DNA of 46,596 nt from Nitrospinae bacterium AH_259_B05_G02_I21 (GCA_027717595.1 JALLOF010000012.1:1-46596); one strand, 5' to 3'. Positions 36,574 through 45,839 are shown, counted from the first letter of the stretch. Translations and numbers: made by a program. Notes: generated from the letters alone by a model not told the origin.

Positions 36574-36725
36574 GGATTGGCCCCAATACCATCAATCTTC
36601 ATAAACGCATTTGGGAGCGGCCCACGTGGCCTTTCATAGCCCCTAGCCACTTTTAGATAGAAGCAGCGCTTGCATTCTTCATATAGGAAAGCGAAGTCGG
36701 AGGGGCTGGGTTTCCAGTTGTTCAT
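36570..36725 (-). pseudogene. Truncated N-terminus of a second PD-(D/E)XK family protein
   Basis: A 51-codon frame (MNNWKPSPSDFAFLYEECKR, then CFYLKVARGYERPRGPLPNA and FMKIDGIGANP) resembles the N-terminal S-x-S-D-L-x-F-L-x-E-C-x-R-C-F-Y-L-K-V segment of a different PD-(D/E)XK nuclease family, whose members are normally about 250 residues. The catalytic part is missing. Its stop overlaps the start of the downstream nuclease (ATGA). It may be a relic, or a short leader peptide that couples translation. Confidence 0.6.
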
Positions 36726-36790
36726 AAAAGTTATTTTAGGACCGTTCAGTTAGCATACGACCTTTTGGACTGCAGTCGCTGAGGAGAGGG

Positions 36791-38629
36791 TCATGCTTCC
36801 ACCTCTTGGTCAAATCTAGATGGACTCCAGATGTTATCACAGATCTGCCGGTAAAGCTCTTGTCGAGCCTCAAGATCTGCTTTCTTGAACTGGGAATGCG
36901 GCTGAAAAGGAAGGGTGCTCATATCCACAAATGTCAAGAATGAAGGATTGTTCCGGTAACACTTCTCGTTCAGAGACTTCGCGAGCAAGTTCTGGCCGAA
37001 ATAGGCTTCGACCTTCTTTTCATAAGTAGCATCGCCAAGACTTTGATTGACACCACGAGGGAGCAAAATGAGATCCCCAATTCGGTCCCGGCTCTGGGCA
37101 AACTCCTCGTGTGTAGCGAACTCATCAGAATATCTTTCGTACTTGTCTGCCCAGATATGCTCTATCTCGAAGGGTTTCTTAATGCCGCGAGTAATGTATG
37201 TCTCAAAACTAGACTCGATGCCGCACTGCTCCTCGATGTAATGGGTGATGCGTGCAAGGATGTGGTGAATATATCGCTTGCTCCATTGGTTAAGATGAAA
37301 CTGTGAAAAACCATCGAATGTCTCGGTCAGTTCAGCAACCTTGGCTTTTAGCAATGCCGCGAGATCAAATAGATCTAAATCACGGATTTCCTTCATCAAG
37401 TTGAACATGGTGTAGACAATGGCAGAGTAGCCTAATGTCCGGAAGTTTACAGCACGGCGGACAATGAATATGTCAAGGTAGCCGGCAACTAGCCTGATCT
37501 TCCTTTCCACAGTGTCTTGATCGTCCTCCGGTCGTAGAGGAGCAAGCATAAGTGGGTACTGGAGTGTGAAATTGTTTTGGGCATTATAGAAGACATATTC
37601 CATGCCCGGCGTTAGGCTATGAGCGGCCTTGCGCACCTGAAGATAATTCAGTGCATATCTAGAGAATTGGTTCTCAATAAAATCTTTAAAATCCCTGCTT
37701 CTTTCTAAGCCTATGCTCTTTCTTTCTTCTCGGACCCATTTATGGAAACCGGTTCCGATCTTCTCAAAGTCCTTGTCCGTGGCACCCTTCTTCCGCTCAC
37801 GGATTGTTTCAGCATACCTTGCGCGGATCCACGCTTTAAAAAAATCCGCTTCCTCTTTCTTGTCGAGCGCTGTAAGTTCAAGTATGAGCTTTCTCCATAA
37901 ATCATTAGCGGTAATTTTTTCTTCATCCTCTTTAATGTTAGATAATAGATAACCTTTGAGCATCTCGGAAGGAGAGAGACTCAATCCCCGGTCGTTCATC
38001 GTCTCGAAGACGCTATAGGCATCATCATCCGAATACGCGGTAATCTCAACGAGTTCTACTTTTTCCAGGAGCCAATCAATGAAATACGGTAAAGCACCGT
38101 CATTTAGTGTTTCCGGAAACAGTTCCCTAAAGTCATCATAACGGGCAACCATGTTATTTACCGACTCAGACTTTCCGTGAGCATCAAAATGTAACCCCTT
38201 GTAAAGAGATTCCATGCAAGCCGTTCGCTCTTCCACGTCGATGTTGAAAGATTTCTTACCGAACTTTTCAGAGAAAATTAAGTTGGTGACATTTACCTGA
38301 TCGGTCTCATCACGAGCTTGCTGGAGGTTGTGCAGTTTAATTAGTAAAAGAGTGAGGGAGGTCAGGCGTTGCTGACCGTCGATGATAAATTTTCTGCCGT
38401 TTTTGTGGCTAATGACGATGGAACCCAAAAAATAATGGGCGTAATGCTGTATCTGTGAGCGATCATGTCCTTCTTCGTAATTAGCAAGAAATTTCCCTTC
38501 AAGATCCGCCAGTAACTCAGCGATTTGTGGCGTCCCCCACTTGTATTCACGCTGATAGTAATCGATAGTGTATTTCACCCCGTTTAGGAGTTCCCGTACG
38601 GTTTTTGATCGGGCATCAATTCTGCTCAT
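36791..38629 (-). CDS. DUF262-DUF1524 protein (GmrSD/BrxU-like)
   Basis: A 612-residue protein. The N-terminal DUF262 domain has IDYYQREYKW and the ParB-like nucleotide motif FIIDGQQRLTSLTLLL (Asp84-Gly-Gln-Gln-Arg88). The C-terminal DUF1524 HNH-type domain has EIEHIWADKY (His491), RIGDLILLPRGVNQSLG (Asn528) and the following Lys-containing helix. GmrSD family members are NTP-dependent type IV restriction enzymes that attack glucosylated or otherwise modified phage DNA. GGAGG precedes the ATG. AT-rich and next to a RecB-like nuclease, so a defence cluster is likely; no methyltransferase is present, in line with type IV. Confidence 0.9.
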   Translation of the reverse strand: MSRIDARSKTVRELLNGVKYTIDYYQREYKWGTPQIAELLADLEGKFLANYEEGHDRSQIQHYAHYFLGSIVISHKNGRKFIIDGQQRLTSLTLLLIKLHNLQQARDETDQVNVTNLIFSEKFGKKSFNIDVEERTACMESLYKGLHFDAHGKSESVNNMVARYDDFRELFPETLNDGALPYFIDWLLEKVELVEITAYSDDDAYSVFETMNDRGLSLSPSEMLKGYLLSNIKEDEEKITANDLWRKLILELTALDKKEEADFFKAWIRARYAETIRERKKGATDKDFEKIGTGFHKWVREERKSIGLERSRDFKDFIENQFSRYALNYLQVRKAAHSLTPGMEYVFYNAQNNFTLQYPLMLAPLRPEDDQDTVERKIRLVAGYLDIFIVRRAVNFRTLGYSAIVYTMFNLMKEIRDLDLFDLAALLKAKVAELTETFDGFSQFHLNQWSKRYIHHILARITHYIEEQCGIESSFETYITRGIKKPFEIEHIWADKYERYSDEFATHEEFAQSRDRIGDLILLPRGVNQSLGDATYEKKVEAYFGQNLLAKSLNEKCYRNNPSFLTFVDMSTLPFQPHSQFKKADLEARQELYRQICDNIWSPSRFDQEVEA

Positions 38630-38641
38630 CTCGCCACCTCC

Positions 38642-38808
38642 TTAAGCATCTCCAAGATTTTTTTTCACCGTCTTGATGTCAGCCTCGATTTCCTCCTTAG
38701 GCGAATAAACCTTGGCATAGTAACATAAGACATCACTCTCTAAGTTTGTATTGATTACTGCTTCACCAACTAAAAAAGCCGAGCTAGCCCCTTAGAGGTA
38801 AACTCGGC
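38642..38808 (-). pseudogene. Start-less open frame upstream of the DUF262 gene
   Basis: On the minus strand a frame without any start codon runs AEFTSKGASSAFLVGEAVIN, TNLESDVLCYYAKVYSPKEE, IEADIKTVKKNLGDA and stops at TAA 38644-38642, 13 nt before the DUF262 ATG. It reads like the C-terminal end of a real protein, but I do not recognise the family. It overlaps the terminator hairpin at 38772-38810, so it could also be chance. Confidence 0.3.
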
Positions 38809-38810
38809 TT
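38772..38810 (-). terminator. Intrinsic terminator, minus strand
   Basis: AAGCCGAG (38810-38803 on the minus strand) pairs with CTCGGCTT (38783-38776), followed by T6. It would end transcripts arriving from fumC and the epimerase before they reach the DUF262 gene. Confidence 0.75.
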
Positions 38811-38941
38811 ATCTGCTTGAGACACAAGCTCCAATCCCCCCTAAGCAGGTATGAGGTATTTTCCAGTTGGAAAGCGCAATTAGAAGGGATACGTTGTTTG
38901 ATATAATACACTCTAGGATTGAATTGCACAACCACTTCAGA

Positions 38942-39017
38942 AGTTACGATTATCCTAGGGAATATTAACTCCAGCTAACTAGCGGGAAAGCTCATTTTTC
39001 TCCAGAAATTGCCCCCC
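38942..39017 (-). repeat. Interspersed hairpin repeat, variant copy
   Basis: GTTACGATTATCCTAGGGAA is followed by TATTAACTCCAGCTAACTAG, CGGGAAAGCTCATTTTTCT and an AATTGCCCC end. It shares its centre with the copy at 2720-2793 and its left end with the others. It lies between the epimerase and the DUF262 gene; 38813-39068 has no gene. Confidence 0.6.
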
Positions 39018-39068
39018 CATGGGCCGTGCCCCGAGGCCCTGCCGGCTAAGGCTTGGTCAACGGAGGCT

Positions 39069-39148
39069 TACTCCTCCCGGCTCGTCATCTTGTGGGGCTG
39101 GACCCTGGCGTCGAACTCTTCGCCACTGGTCAGGCCAAGGGCGATTGC
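39069..39148 (-). pseudogene. Duplicated 3' end of a fumC gene
   Basis: About 80 bp match the last codons of intact fumC (40100 onward) with roughly nine mismatches and a 1032-bp offset. On the minus strand it encodes [19 protein letters not shown] and PHKMTSREE followed by TAA, against [20 protein letters not shown] and PHKMTSPEE in the intact gene. The end of the epimerase frame runs into it in a different frame. Confidence 0.85.
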
Positions 39149-40071
39149 GGCCTCTCGATCTCCGCGATAGTTGCAGGGATCCCTTCCCGGCAGGTCGGAT
39201 AGGTCAGCTCCCACCCGAGAAGCTCCTTCGCCTTTCTGTTGCTGACCTTGCAGGTCGTGGTGAGGGACTCGACAACGACGCTTCCGGCGACGAGGGTCGC
39301 AACCCAGGCAGGGATGGATTTGACGGGCGGCTTGCCCATCTTGCGGGCGACGCAGTTCGCAAAATCAAGCGTCTTCGTCGGCTCATCATCGACGATGGCG
39401 ATGGCCTCGCCAACGGGGCGCCTCTCTGCCGCCAATCGATAGGCCTCCGCCACATCGTCCACGTGGACGTAGGACAAGACGTTCCGGCCCTCTCCGATGA
39501 CCCGAAACCATCCACGCTTCATGAGGCGATAGACGCTGTCGGTGAACCAGCTGCCAGCCCCGTAGACGCCGCCGGGCAACATCCTTATCAGGGAGAGATG
39601 CTTTTCTTCCGCGAATCGCAGCGCGTAATCGGCGGCCAAGCTCCCTATCCGGGCGAACCCTCTGGGACGATACGGGGCCGTTTCATCGACCCACGCCTCC
39701 CCGGAGGCGCCTAAGACCAGGATTCCTTCGGACAGGATAACGGGAATATCGCCCACCTGGGCCACCGCCTCCAGGAGATTTTTGGTCTGATGGAGCTTCT
39801 GCTGACGGAGGGTCCGAAGCCGCCTCTGCCCGATCCGCCCCAGGAACGACGGGGTCGCCAGGTTGATGATCACATCGGAGTCCGCGATCGCGTCGCGGAT
39901 CGTCTCCGGCATCGTTAGGTCCCCGGCCGTGGCCGACGCCCCAAGCCGCGTGAGCGCGGCGGATCTGTCTGGAGTCCGGGCAAGCGCAGTGACGCCGTGG
40001 CCCGCGCGGACCAGCCGGTTCACCACGCGACGGCCTATGAAGCCCGTTCCGCCCACGACGAAGACGTTCAC
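39130..40071 (-). CDS. NAD(P)-binding epimerase/dehydratase-like protein (extended SDR)
   Basis: A 313-residue Rossmann protein with the nucleotide motif GGTGFIG (7-13) and ALARTPDRSAALTRLG. The later pattern (MLPGGVYGAGSWF, RNVLSYVHVDDVAEAYRLA) is that of atypical or extended SDRs such as NDUFA9-like proteins. The usual catalytic Y-x3-K is not evident (GSLAADYALRFAEEK), so activity is doubtful. Its last residues (RPQSPLA) are encoded by the duplicated fumC 3' end in another frame, which implies that the gene arrived by a duplication or insertion event at fumC. It follows fumC by 28 nt on the same strand. Confidence 0.82.
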   Translation of the reverse strand: MNVFVVGGTGFIGRRVVNRLVRAGHGVTALARTPDRSAALTRLGASATAGDLTMPETIRDAIADSDVIINLATPSFLGRIGQRRLRTLRQQKLHQTKNLLEAVAQVGDIPVILSEGILVLGASGEAWVDETAPYRPRGFARIGSLAADYALRFAEEKHLSLIRMLPGGVYGAGSWFTDSVYRLMKRGWFRVIGEGRNVLSYVHVDDVAEAYRLAAERRPVGEAIAIVDDEPTKTLDFANCVARKMGKPPVKSIPAWVATLVAGSVVVESLTTTCKVSNRKAKELLGWELTYPTCREGIPATIAEIERPQSPLA

Positions 40072-40099
40072 GGCGGGTTACCGTCGGGGGGGCGGGAGC

Positions 40100-41503
40100 T
40101 CACTCCTCAGGGCTCGTCATCTTGTGGGGCTGGACCCAGGCGTCGAACTCTTCGCCACTGGTCACCCCAAGCGAGATGGCGGCTTCCCGCAGGGTGCTTC
40201 CCTCATCGTGCGCTTTCTTGGCAACCTTGGCCGCGTTGTCGTAGCCGATGTGGGGGGTCAGCGCGGTCACGAGCATGAGGGATTGGTTCATCAGCTCCGC
40301 GATGCGCGGCTCGTTGGCCTCGATGCCGACGACACAGTTGTCCGTGAAGCTGCGGGAGGCGTCGGCGAGCAACCGGATGGACTGCAGCAGGTTCAGGCTC
40401 ATGACCGGCTTGAAGACGTTGAGTTCGAAGTGGCCGTTAGAGGCGGCAATGCTGATTGTTACGTGGTTGCCCATGACCTGGGTGCAGACCATCGTTAGGG
40501 CTTCGCATTGGGTGGGGTTGACCTTGCCTGGCATGATCGAGGAGCCGGGCTCGTTCTCCGGCAGGATAAGCTCGCCGAGGCCGCCGCGAGGGCCGGAGCC
40601 CAGAAACCGGATGTCATTGGCGATCTTCATGATGCTCGTGGCGATGACGTTGAGCGCTCCCGAGGCTTCTACCATCGCGTCGTTCGCCGCGAGAGCCTCG
40701 AACTTGTTCTCAGCGGTGATGAATGCAAGCCCCGTCATCGCAGCGACCTTGGCGGCGAAGAGCGTGTCGAAGCCCTCCTTGGTGTTGAGCCCCGTCCCTA
40801 CGGCTGTCCCTCCCTGGGCAAGCTGGTAGAGGCGCGGAAGGGTGGCCTCTACGCGAGAGACCCCGTACTTCACCTGCGTGGCGTAGCCCGAGAACTCCTG
40901 GCCCAGCGTCAACGGCGTGGCGTCTTGGGTGTGGGTGCGGCCGCACTTGATGATGTGGTCGAAGGCTGTCGCCTTGGCCTCGAGGGCGGCCTGCAGATTG
41001 GATAGCGCCGGAAGCAACGCGTGGTGGATCTCTTCGCACGCGGCAATATGCATCGCTGTGGGAAAGGTGTCGTTCGAGGACTGGCCCTTGTTGACGTGGT
41101 CATTGGGGTGGACCGGCTGCTTGGTTCCGCGCTCGCCGCCGAGCAGCTCGTTGGCCCGGTTGGCAATCACCTCGTTCGCGTTCATGTTGGTTTGCGTCCC
41201 CGAGCCGGTTTGCCATACGACCAGCGGGAATTCGTCGGCCAGCGTCCCGTCGATGACCTCCTCAGCGGCCTGGACGATGGCTTCTCCCAGAGGGCCGTCC
41301 AACACGCCGAGCTCCACGTTCACTTCAGCGGCCGCCTTTTTGACGAGGCCCATCGCCCGGATCAGGGGTTGCGGCATGCGTTCGCTGCCGATGCGAAAGT
41401 TTGTGAGCGAACGCTGGGTCTGGGCACCCCAGTAGCGTTCAGCGGGGACCTCGATAGACCCCATGGAATCGGTCTCAATTCGTGTTGTGGCTTGTTCAGG
41501 CAT
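40100..41503 (-). CDS. fumC: Fumarate hydratase class II
   Basis: A 467-residue TCA-cycle enzyme converting fumarate to malate. Signatures: [54 protein letters not shown], and the superfamily motif [13 protein letters not shown] with the catalytic Ser loop. The C-terminal end is [19 protein letters not shown] 41503 ([10 protein letters not shown]) is preferred; the frame upstream adds 19 unlikely residues. Class II fumarases are iron-free and stable to oxygen. Confidence 0.95.
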   Translation of the reverse strand: MPEQATTRIETDSMGSIEVPAERYWGAQTQRSLTNFRIGSERMPQPLIRAMGLVKKAAAEVNVELGVLDGPLGEAIVQAAEEVIDGTLADEFPLVVWQTGSGTQTNMNANEVIANRANELLGGERGTKQPVHPNDHVNKGQSSNDTFPTAMHIAACEEIHHALLPALSNLQAALEAKATAFDHIIKCGRTHTQDATPLTLGQEFSGYATQVKYGVSRVEATLPRLYQLAQGGTAVGTGLNTKEGFDTLFAAKVAAMTGLAFITAENKFEALAANDAMVEASGALNVIATSIMKIANDIRFLGSGPRGGLGELILPENEPGSSIMPGKVNPTQCEALTMVCTQVMGNHVTISIAASNGHFELNVFKPVMSLNLLQSIRLLADASRSFTDNCVVGIEANEPRIAELMNQSLMLVTALTPHIGYDNAAKVAKKAHDEGSTLREAAISLGVTSGEEFDAWVQPHKMTSPEE

Positions 41504-41815
41504 GGTGACCTCACGCACCGAGAGTCGAAGTGAGGCGCCGATCCGGTAGGGTGCGTCCACCGATCATGCGACCACGGCCTCCTCATTCGTCCTCTCGTTC
41601 TCGGATGACCGTTCGAGGACCGTGCTAAGTTGGAGAGGACAGTCCAATGTGCTCGCGTGGTATGACTTTAGAGGATATCAAATCTCCGAGGGGAAAGAAA
41701 CTCCGACTCCAGCCCCGGCATCGTGGGGTCTTATAGCGAGGCTGGCTTGTGGAGGAGAGGAGACGATTCGTGTGGGCGGTGGGTTTTCGTTTCTGATACC
41801 ATAGGCAAGGGCGGT
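41504..41815. other. 312-bp intergenic stretch, nothing recognised
   Basis: Between fumC and the small Cys protein I see no conserved gene, no convincing promoter boxes and no repeat copy. Confidence 0.5.
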
Positions 41816-42055
41816 TTATTTGTTATTCATGTGGCCGATGGTTGTAGCCTGGCAATCGTTGACGAGCTGGCGTCGTCGGAGGAATAGATTTCGCCTCATG
41901 TCTTTGGGCTCATACAGCAAGCAAGGCGTTCCTGAGGCTCGGCGTACGAATGACGAGGGGAATTCGAAGCTCATGAATCCCATCGTTCGGCACCCGCGAG
42001 GATATTTTTTCCTCCAGGTCACGTAGTAAGCCTTGCATGTGCGACAGTTGATCAC
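41816..42055 (-). CDS. Small four-cysteine conserved protein
   Basis: A 79-residue protein starting V(M)INCRTCKAYYVTW, then KKYPRGCRTMGFMSFEFPSS, ASGTPCLLYEPK and a basic tail. The C-x2-C, G-C and P-C-L-L-Y-E cysteines, with conserved W, K-P and G-F spacing, match a widespread small bacterial family sometimes mislabelled uracil-DNA glycosylase; a metal site is plausible. GTG 42055 with AGGGAG upstream (42064-42069) is chosen. The frame is open further upstream, but that part has no family resemblance. Confidence 0.7.
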   Translation of the reverse strand: MINCRTCKAYYVTWRKKYPRGCRTMGFMSFEFPSSFVRRASGTPCLLYEPKDMRRNLFLRRRQLVNDCQATTIGHMNNK

Positions 42056-42226
42056 TGTTGTGCTCTCCCTGGGCGTGTCGCTCGGCGGAGGGCAATGGGC
42101 GATGCCCGGGTGTCGTACCCTTTCGACATCGGATGTTTTTTGAGTGAGTTTAGCGCATCCCAGGTGTGTGCTCACGGTTGAGGCGGCTAGGCCGTGGCCG
42201 AGCTACCCTGGTGATGCATCCTCATC

Positions 42227-42255
42227 TTGTGACTGAAGGACTCCTATGTTAGGAT
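42227..42255 (+). promoter_or_regulatory. Sigma-70 type promoter of the sensor-regulator pair
   Basis: TTGTGA (42227-42232), 17 bp, TAGGAT (42250-42255). The leader to ATG 42498 is about 235 nt and ends with a GC-rich hairpin around 42450-42480. No gene is seen in 42056-42497. Confidence 0.45.
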
Positions 42256-42497
42256 ACTGTGCGCGGCGCAATCGAACTATGGTATGTTTCCACGGCCCTG
42301 TTTGCTCGTCGAAGTAAATCCATGAAAATGCGCTTCCAGCGGTGGATTGAGCATCCCACAAGGGGATGTATATTTTTTGAGAAGTCACGCGAGCCGGTGA
42401 CATGTTTTCCACGCTGGCAGGTAGAGGCTCTCGAGAATCATCAACCGCGCGCCGACGGCGCCCGCCGACCTTTCGGCGCGAGAAAAGATAGGCTGTA

Positions 42498-44279
42498 ATG
42501 GAAGCATTTCGCCAAACGATCAAAAACTTGGATATTTTTTCCAAGCATAAGATATTAAGAAACATCCTCATCCTCTCCTTGCTGTCTGTCGTCATATATC
42601 CAACTATTTACGTTCGAATGATTTATCCTGCGATGACGAGGTCGATAGTTAAGAACATTAAAAGCGAAGTCGAGCTGATGGCGCGTGACCTGGCATTGTC
42701 ACTCGATTTGGACAGAACTGCCTTGGAGAGAGGCCGTCTTCAGGGGGACCTCTTAAGCCGAGTTAAGGATTTAGAAAAAGATCCGAGCGTGATAGCTCTG
42801 AAAATATACACAACGTCAGGAAAAACGATCTACTCTTCCGACCCCAAAGACATAGGAACGATTAATGAAGAAAAAGAATTCTCTGAAGTTATTGCCAAAG
42901 GGATTGTTCACTCAAGTCTTTTTCAAATAAAGGTAAAATCATCTAAGGGTAAGACCGAGACGATAAAGCTCATGGATACGACCGTTCCAATAGTAAAAGA
43001 CAACGCCTTTGTTGGGGCATTTAGACTTCGTTATGACCTCACCGAAAGAATACACCTGCTTGATACCCTCGTGTCTCGTTTTTCGGCTTTCCTCTTCTTG
43101 GTCGGGATTGGCCTTATGGGCACCATTATTCTGATGTCCTTTAGGATGGCGGAGGCCGAAGGGGCCCTGGCGCAATCCCAAGAGGAGCTTAATAAGGCAA
43201 AGCTGTATCTTGAGAGCCTCATCGAGAGTTCCACAGATGCCATTATCGCCACAGGCATAAATGGGGAGGTGGTCCTCTTCAACAAGGGGGCCGAAGTGTT
43301 GTCGGGCTACCGGCGGGAGGAGGCCGAGGTCCAAGGTGTGCCGCTCGTCACCGAGAGTGGAGAGCAAGGCAGGGAAGTGATGCGCCGGATTCGCGAAGGC
43401 GGCGGGTCGGTTTCGGCCCTAGAGACCACCTTTCGGGCGAAGGATGGCACCAACATCCCGGTGTTGATCTCCGCATCCATCCTCTATGATGAAGACGGCC
43501 AAGAGGTAGGGACCGTTGGGTTCAGCAAGGACCTCCGGGAGCGCAAGAAGGAGGAGGAGCAACTCATCCGCGCAGAAAAGATGGCCTCGGTGGGGCTGTT
43601 GACCGCCGGGGTTTCCCATGAGGTCCTGAACCCCCTGAATATAATCATCCTGCGCCTCCACACGATGATTAGCGACCCCGCCACCCCACCGGATATCACC
43701 AAGCACCTGCGTGTGCTGGATCGGCATTCCAACCGGATCGCCAATATCGCCCGTGACCTTCTCTCCTTCGCTCGCCAGCACCCTCCGGAGCGCCGTCTCA
43801 TAAGTCTCAACGACTTGGTCAAGCGGACGCTCGTCTTGGTGGAGGAAGCTTTCCGATTGCAAAAAATTGCCGTGGATTTACGATTTGCCGAGGAGCTGCC
43901 CTCCGTCTACGCCGACCAGGACCAGCTCCAGCAGGTGGTCCTAAATCTTCTCACCAACGCGAAGGACGCCATGCCTGAGGGGGGTCGCCTCGTCATTGGC
44001 ACAGAGGTTGTCCAAGAGGATGGAAACCAGTTTGTCAGGCTTCGGGTCGAGGATACGGGGGAGGGAATCGCCCCCGAGCACATGGAGAAGCTTTTCGACC
44101 CGTTCTTTACCACCAAGCCCGAAGGCAAGGGGACGGGTCTCGGGCTTGCCATCTGTCAGGGTATAGTAGAGACGCACGGGGGTGCCATCTGGGCCGAGGC
44201 TGTTCCTGGGGGCGGAGTGGCGTTTGTGGTCCAGTTGGCCGTGGAGAGAGGCGATGACCAGCAAGGTCTTAGTGGTTGA
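42498..44279 (+). CDS. Membrane-bound PAS histidine kinase (NtrB/ZraS-like)
   Basis: A 593-residue sensor with two membrane helices (about 20-42 and 195-215) flanking an extracytoplasmic sensor of about 150 residues with a double-Cache-like look ([26 protein letters not shown]). A PAS domain (about 235-350), HisKA with His374 in [13 protein letters not shown], and HATPase motifs [45 protein letters not shown] follow. The 5' half of the gene is AT-rich and the 3' half GC-rich, suggesting a mosaic origin. It overlaps the regulator gene by 26 nt. Confidence 0.9.
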   Translation: MEAFRQTIKNLDIFSKHKILRNILILSLLSVVIYPTIYVRMIYPAMTRSIVKNIKSEVELMARDLALSLDLDRTALERGRLQGDLLSRVKDLEKDPSVIALKIYTTSGKTIYSSDPKDIGTINEEKEFSEVIAKGIVHSSLFQIKVKSSKGKTETIKLMDTTVPIVKDNAFVGAFRLRYDLTERIHLLDTLVSRFSAFLFLVGIGLMGTIILMSFRMAEAEGALAQSQEELNKAKLYLESLIESSTDAIIATGINGEVVLFNKGAEVLSGYRREEAEVQGVPLVTESGEQGREVMRRIREGGGSVSALETTFRAKDGTNIPVLISASILYDEDGQEVGTVGFSKDLRERKKEEEQLIRAEKMASVGLLTAGVSHEVLNPLNIIILRLHTMISDPATPPDITKHLRVLDRHSNRIANIARDLLSFARQHPPERRLISLNDLVKRTLVLVEEAFRLQKIAVDLRFAEELPSVYADQDQLQQVVLNLLTNAKDAMPEGGRLVIGTEVVQEDGNQFVRLRVEDTGEGIAPEHMEKLFDPFFTTKPEGKGTGLGLAICQGIVETHGGAIWAEAVPGGGVAFVVQLAVERGDDQQGLSG

Positions 44280-45621
44280 CGACGAACCGGATTTTTGCGA
44301 GGCGCTTCGGGACTTCCTGGAAGCCAAGGACTTCCAGGTCGTGGCGGCCCACGACGGCGAGGAGGCCATGTCGGCATACGGGAAGCATAGGCCCGACCTG
44401 GTGCTGCTGGATGTAAGGATGCCGGGCCGAAGCGGCCTTGAGGTCTTGCGCGACATCGGCCAGCACGCGCACGACGCCCTGGTCATCATGACGACCGCGG
44501 TCGACGAGGTCGCCACCGCCGTCGAGGCGATGAAACTCGGGGCGTATGACTACCTGCTCAAGCCCCTTGATACGGAACATCTCGACGCGGCACTGGAGCG
44601 GGCCCAGGAGCACCGAACCCTCAAGCAGGAGGTCGAGCGGCGGCGGGCCCTGCAAAAGGACGAGTTCTCCAAAGAAGAGGTCGTGGTCGCGAGCTCCGCC
44701 ATGACGAAGGTCTTCGAGATGGCGGCCACACTCGGCCGGGCCGACCGGGCGACGGTGTGCATCACGGGCGAGACGGGAACGGGCAAGGAAGTCGTGGCCC
44801 GGGCCATCCACCAGGCCAGTCCCAGATCCAGCCAGCCGATGGTAGTGGTCAACTGCGGGGCTCTTTCCAAAGAGCTCATCGAGGCCGAGCTCTTGGGGTA
44901 CGCCACGGGGGCCTTCACCGGGGCCGCCAAGGATGGCATGAAGGGCAAGGTTGAGCTGGCCCATAAAAGCAACCTCTTCCTAGATGAGATTGGCGAGCTG
45001 CCTCCGTCCGCCCAGGCCGTGCTGTTGCGGATCCTGGACGATCAACCCTTCTACCCCTTGGGCTCCAACCGTGAGGTGAAGGTTGACGTGCGTATCATTG
45101 CCGCGACGAACCGTGACCTGGAAGCCGCCGTGGCTGATGGAACATTTCGCGAGGACCTCTTCCATCGCATCAACGTGGCCACCATCCATCTGCCGCCTCT
45201 GCGGGAGCGCGTCGATGATATTGTGCCCTTGGCGACGAGGTTCCTGCACGAGTTCAATCCAAAATACGGCAAGGATTTCGAGGGGATCGGCAAGGAGGCC
45301 ACCTCGATCCTTGAGTCATACCCGTGGCGAGGCAACGTCCGGGAGCTCAAGAACCTCGTCGAGCGGGTGGTCCTCTACGAGGATGCCAATGAGGTGAAGC
45401 CCGAACACCTTTCCCTAATGACGGTCAAGCGGGTCGAAAGCGAACCTGCTGCCGTTGCGCTTCCCGACGAAGGGCTTGATATTGAGAACGTCATCAAGGA
45501 GCTCATCGTGCAGGCTCTCGACAAGGCGGACGGCAACAAGTCGAAAGCCGCTCGCCTCCTCAACGTCTCCCGGCAAACCCTCCTTTATCGGATGGATAAG
45601 TACGGCTTGAAGGACCAATAA
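44254..45621 (+). CDS. NtrC-family sigma-54 dependent response regulator (ZraR/AtoC-like)
   Basis: A 455-residue regulator: receiver ([20 protein letters not shown], Asp in LVLLDVRMPGRSG), AAA+ domain with GETGTGKE, the sigma-54 loop in GYATGAFTGAAKDG, LFLDEIGELPP, FREDLFHRINVATIHLPPLR, and the Fis HTH (GNKSKAARLLNVSRQTLLYRM). ATG 44254 is just before the receiver domain and inside the kinase gene end; the frame further upstream is kinase sequence read out of frame. Two sigma-54 promoters with shared palindromes lie directly downstream and are the likely targets. Confidence 0.93.
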   Translation: MTSKVLVVDDEPDFCEALRDFLEAKDFQVVAAHDGEEAMSAYGKHRPDLVLLDVRMPGRSGLEVLRDIGQHAHDALVIMTTAVDEVATAVEAMKLGAYDYLLKPLDTEHLDAALERAQEHRTLKQEVERRRALQKDEFSKEEVVVASSAMTKVFEMAATLGRADRATVCITGETGTGKEVVARAIHQASPRSSQPMVVVNCGALSKELIEAELLGYATGAFTGAAKDGMKGKVELAHKSNLFLDEIGELPPSAQAVLLRILDDQPFYPLGSNREVKVDVRIIAATNRDLEAAVADGTFREDLFHRINVATIHLPPLRERVDDIVPLATRFLHEFNPKYGKDFEGIGKEATSILESYPWRGNVRELKNLVERVVLYEDANEVKPEHLSLMTVKRVESEPAAVALPDEGLDIENVIKELIVQALDKADGNKSKAARLLNVSRQTLLYRMDKYGLKDQ

Positions 45622-45662
45622 GTTGCCCGGAGAGGCCTGGCCCCGGTCCTCTGTATCAATTT

Positions 45663-45677
45663 CTACACCCGATGTAG
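45663..45677. promoter_or_regulatory. Palindromic upstream activator site 1
   Basis: CTACACCCGATGTAG is a CTACA-N5-TGTAG palindrome. The surrounding 29 bp match 46354-46382 at about 25 positions. It lies 177 bp upstream of the first sigma-54 promoter. Confidence 0.6.
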
Positions 45678-45777
45678 GGTTCCCAACACAGCCCGTTACG
45701 TTGCGGTCCGCCCATGGGGTTGTTGCCGCACGGAGCTGACCTAGAGGACCCCGCCTGTCTGCCGCCAGTCTCTTTAT

Positions 45778-45790
45778 TATCAAACGGTTC
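45778..45790 (+). promoter_or_regulatory. IHF-like site
   Basis: TATCAAACGGTTC matches WATCAANNNNTTR at all but the last position. It lies between the activator palindrome and the -24/-12 element, the usual place for IHF bending in NtrC-type promoters. Confidence 0.4.
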
Positions 45791-45839
45791 CAGGTCGCAC
45801 GAGGGTGAGAGCTTCTGGCCGGGGCGACTCGTCCCCTGA

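Noticed and set aside
42203-42595. Minus-strand ORF of 130 codons
   Set aside because: It overlaps the start of the sensor kinase, has no family resemblance and crosses a promoter region.
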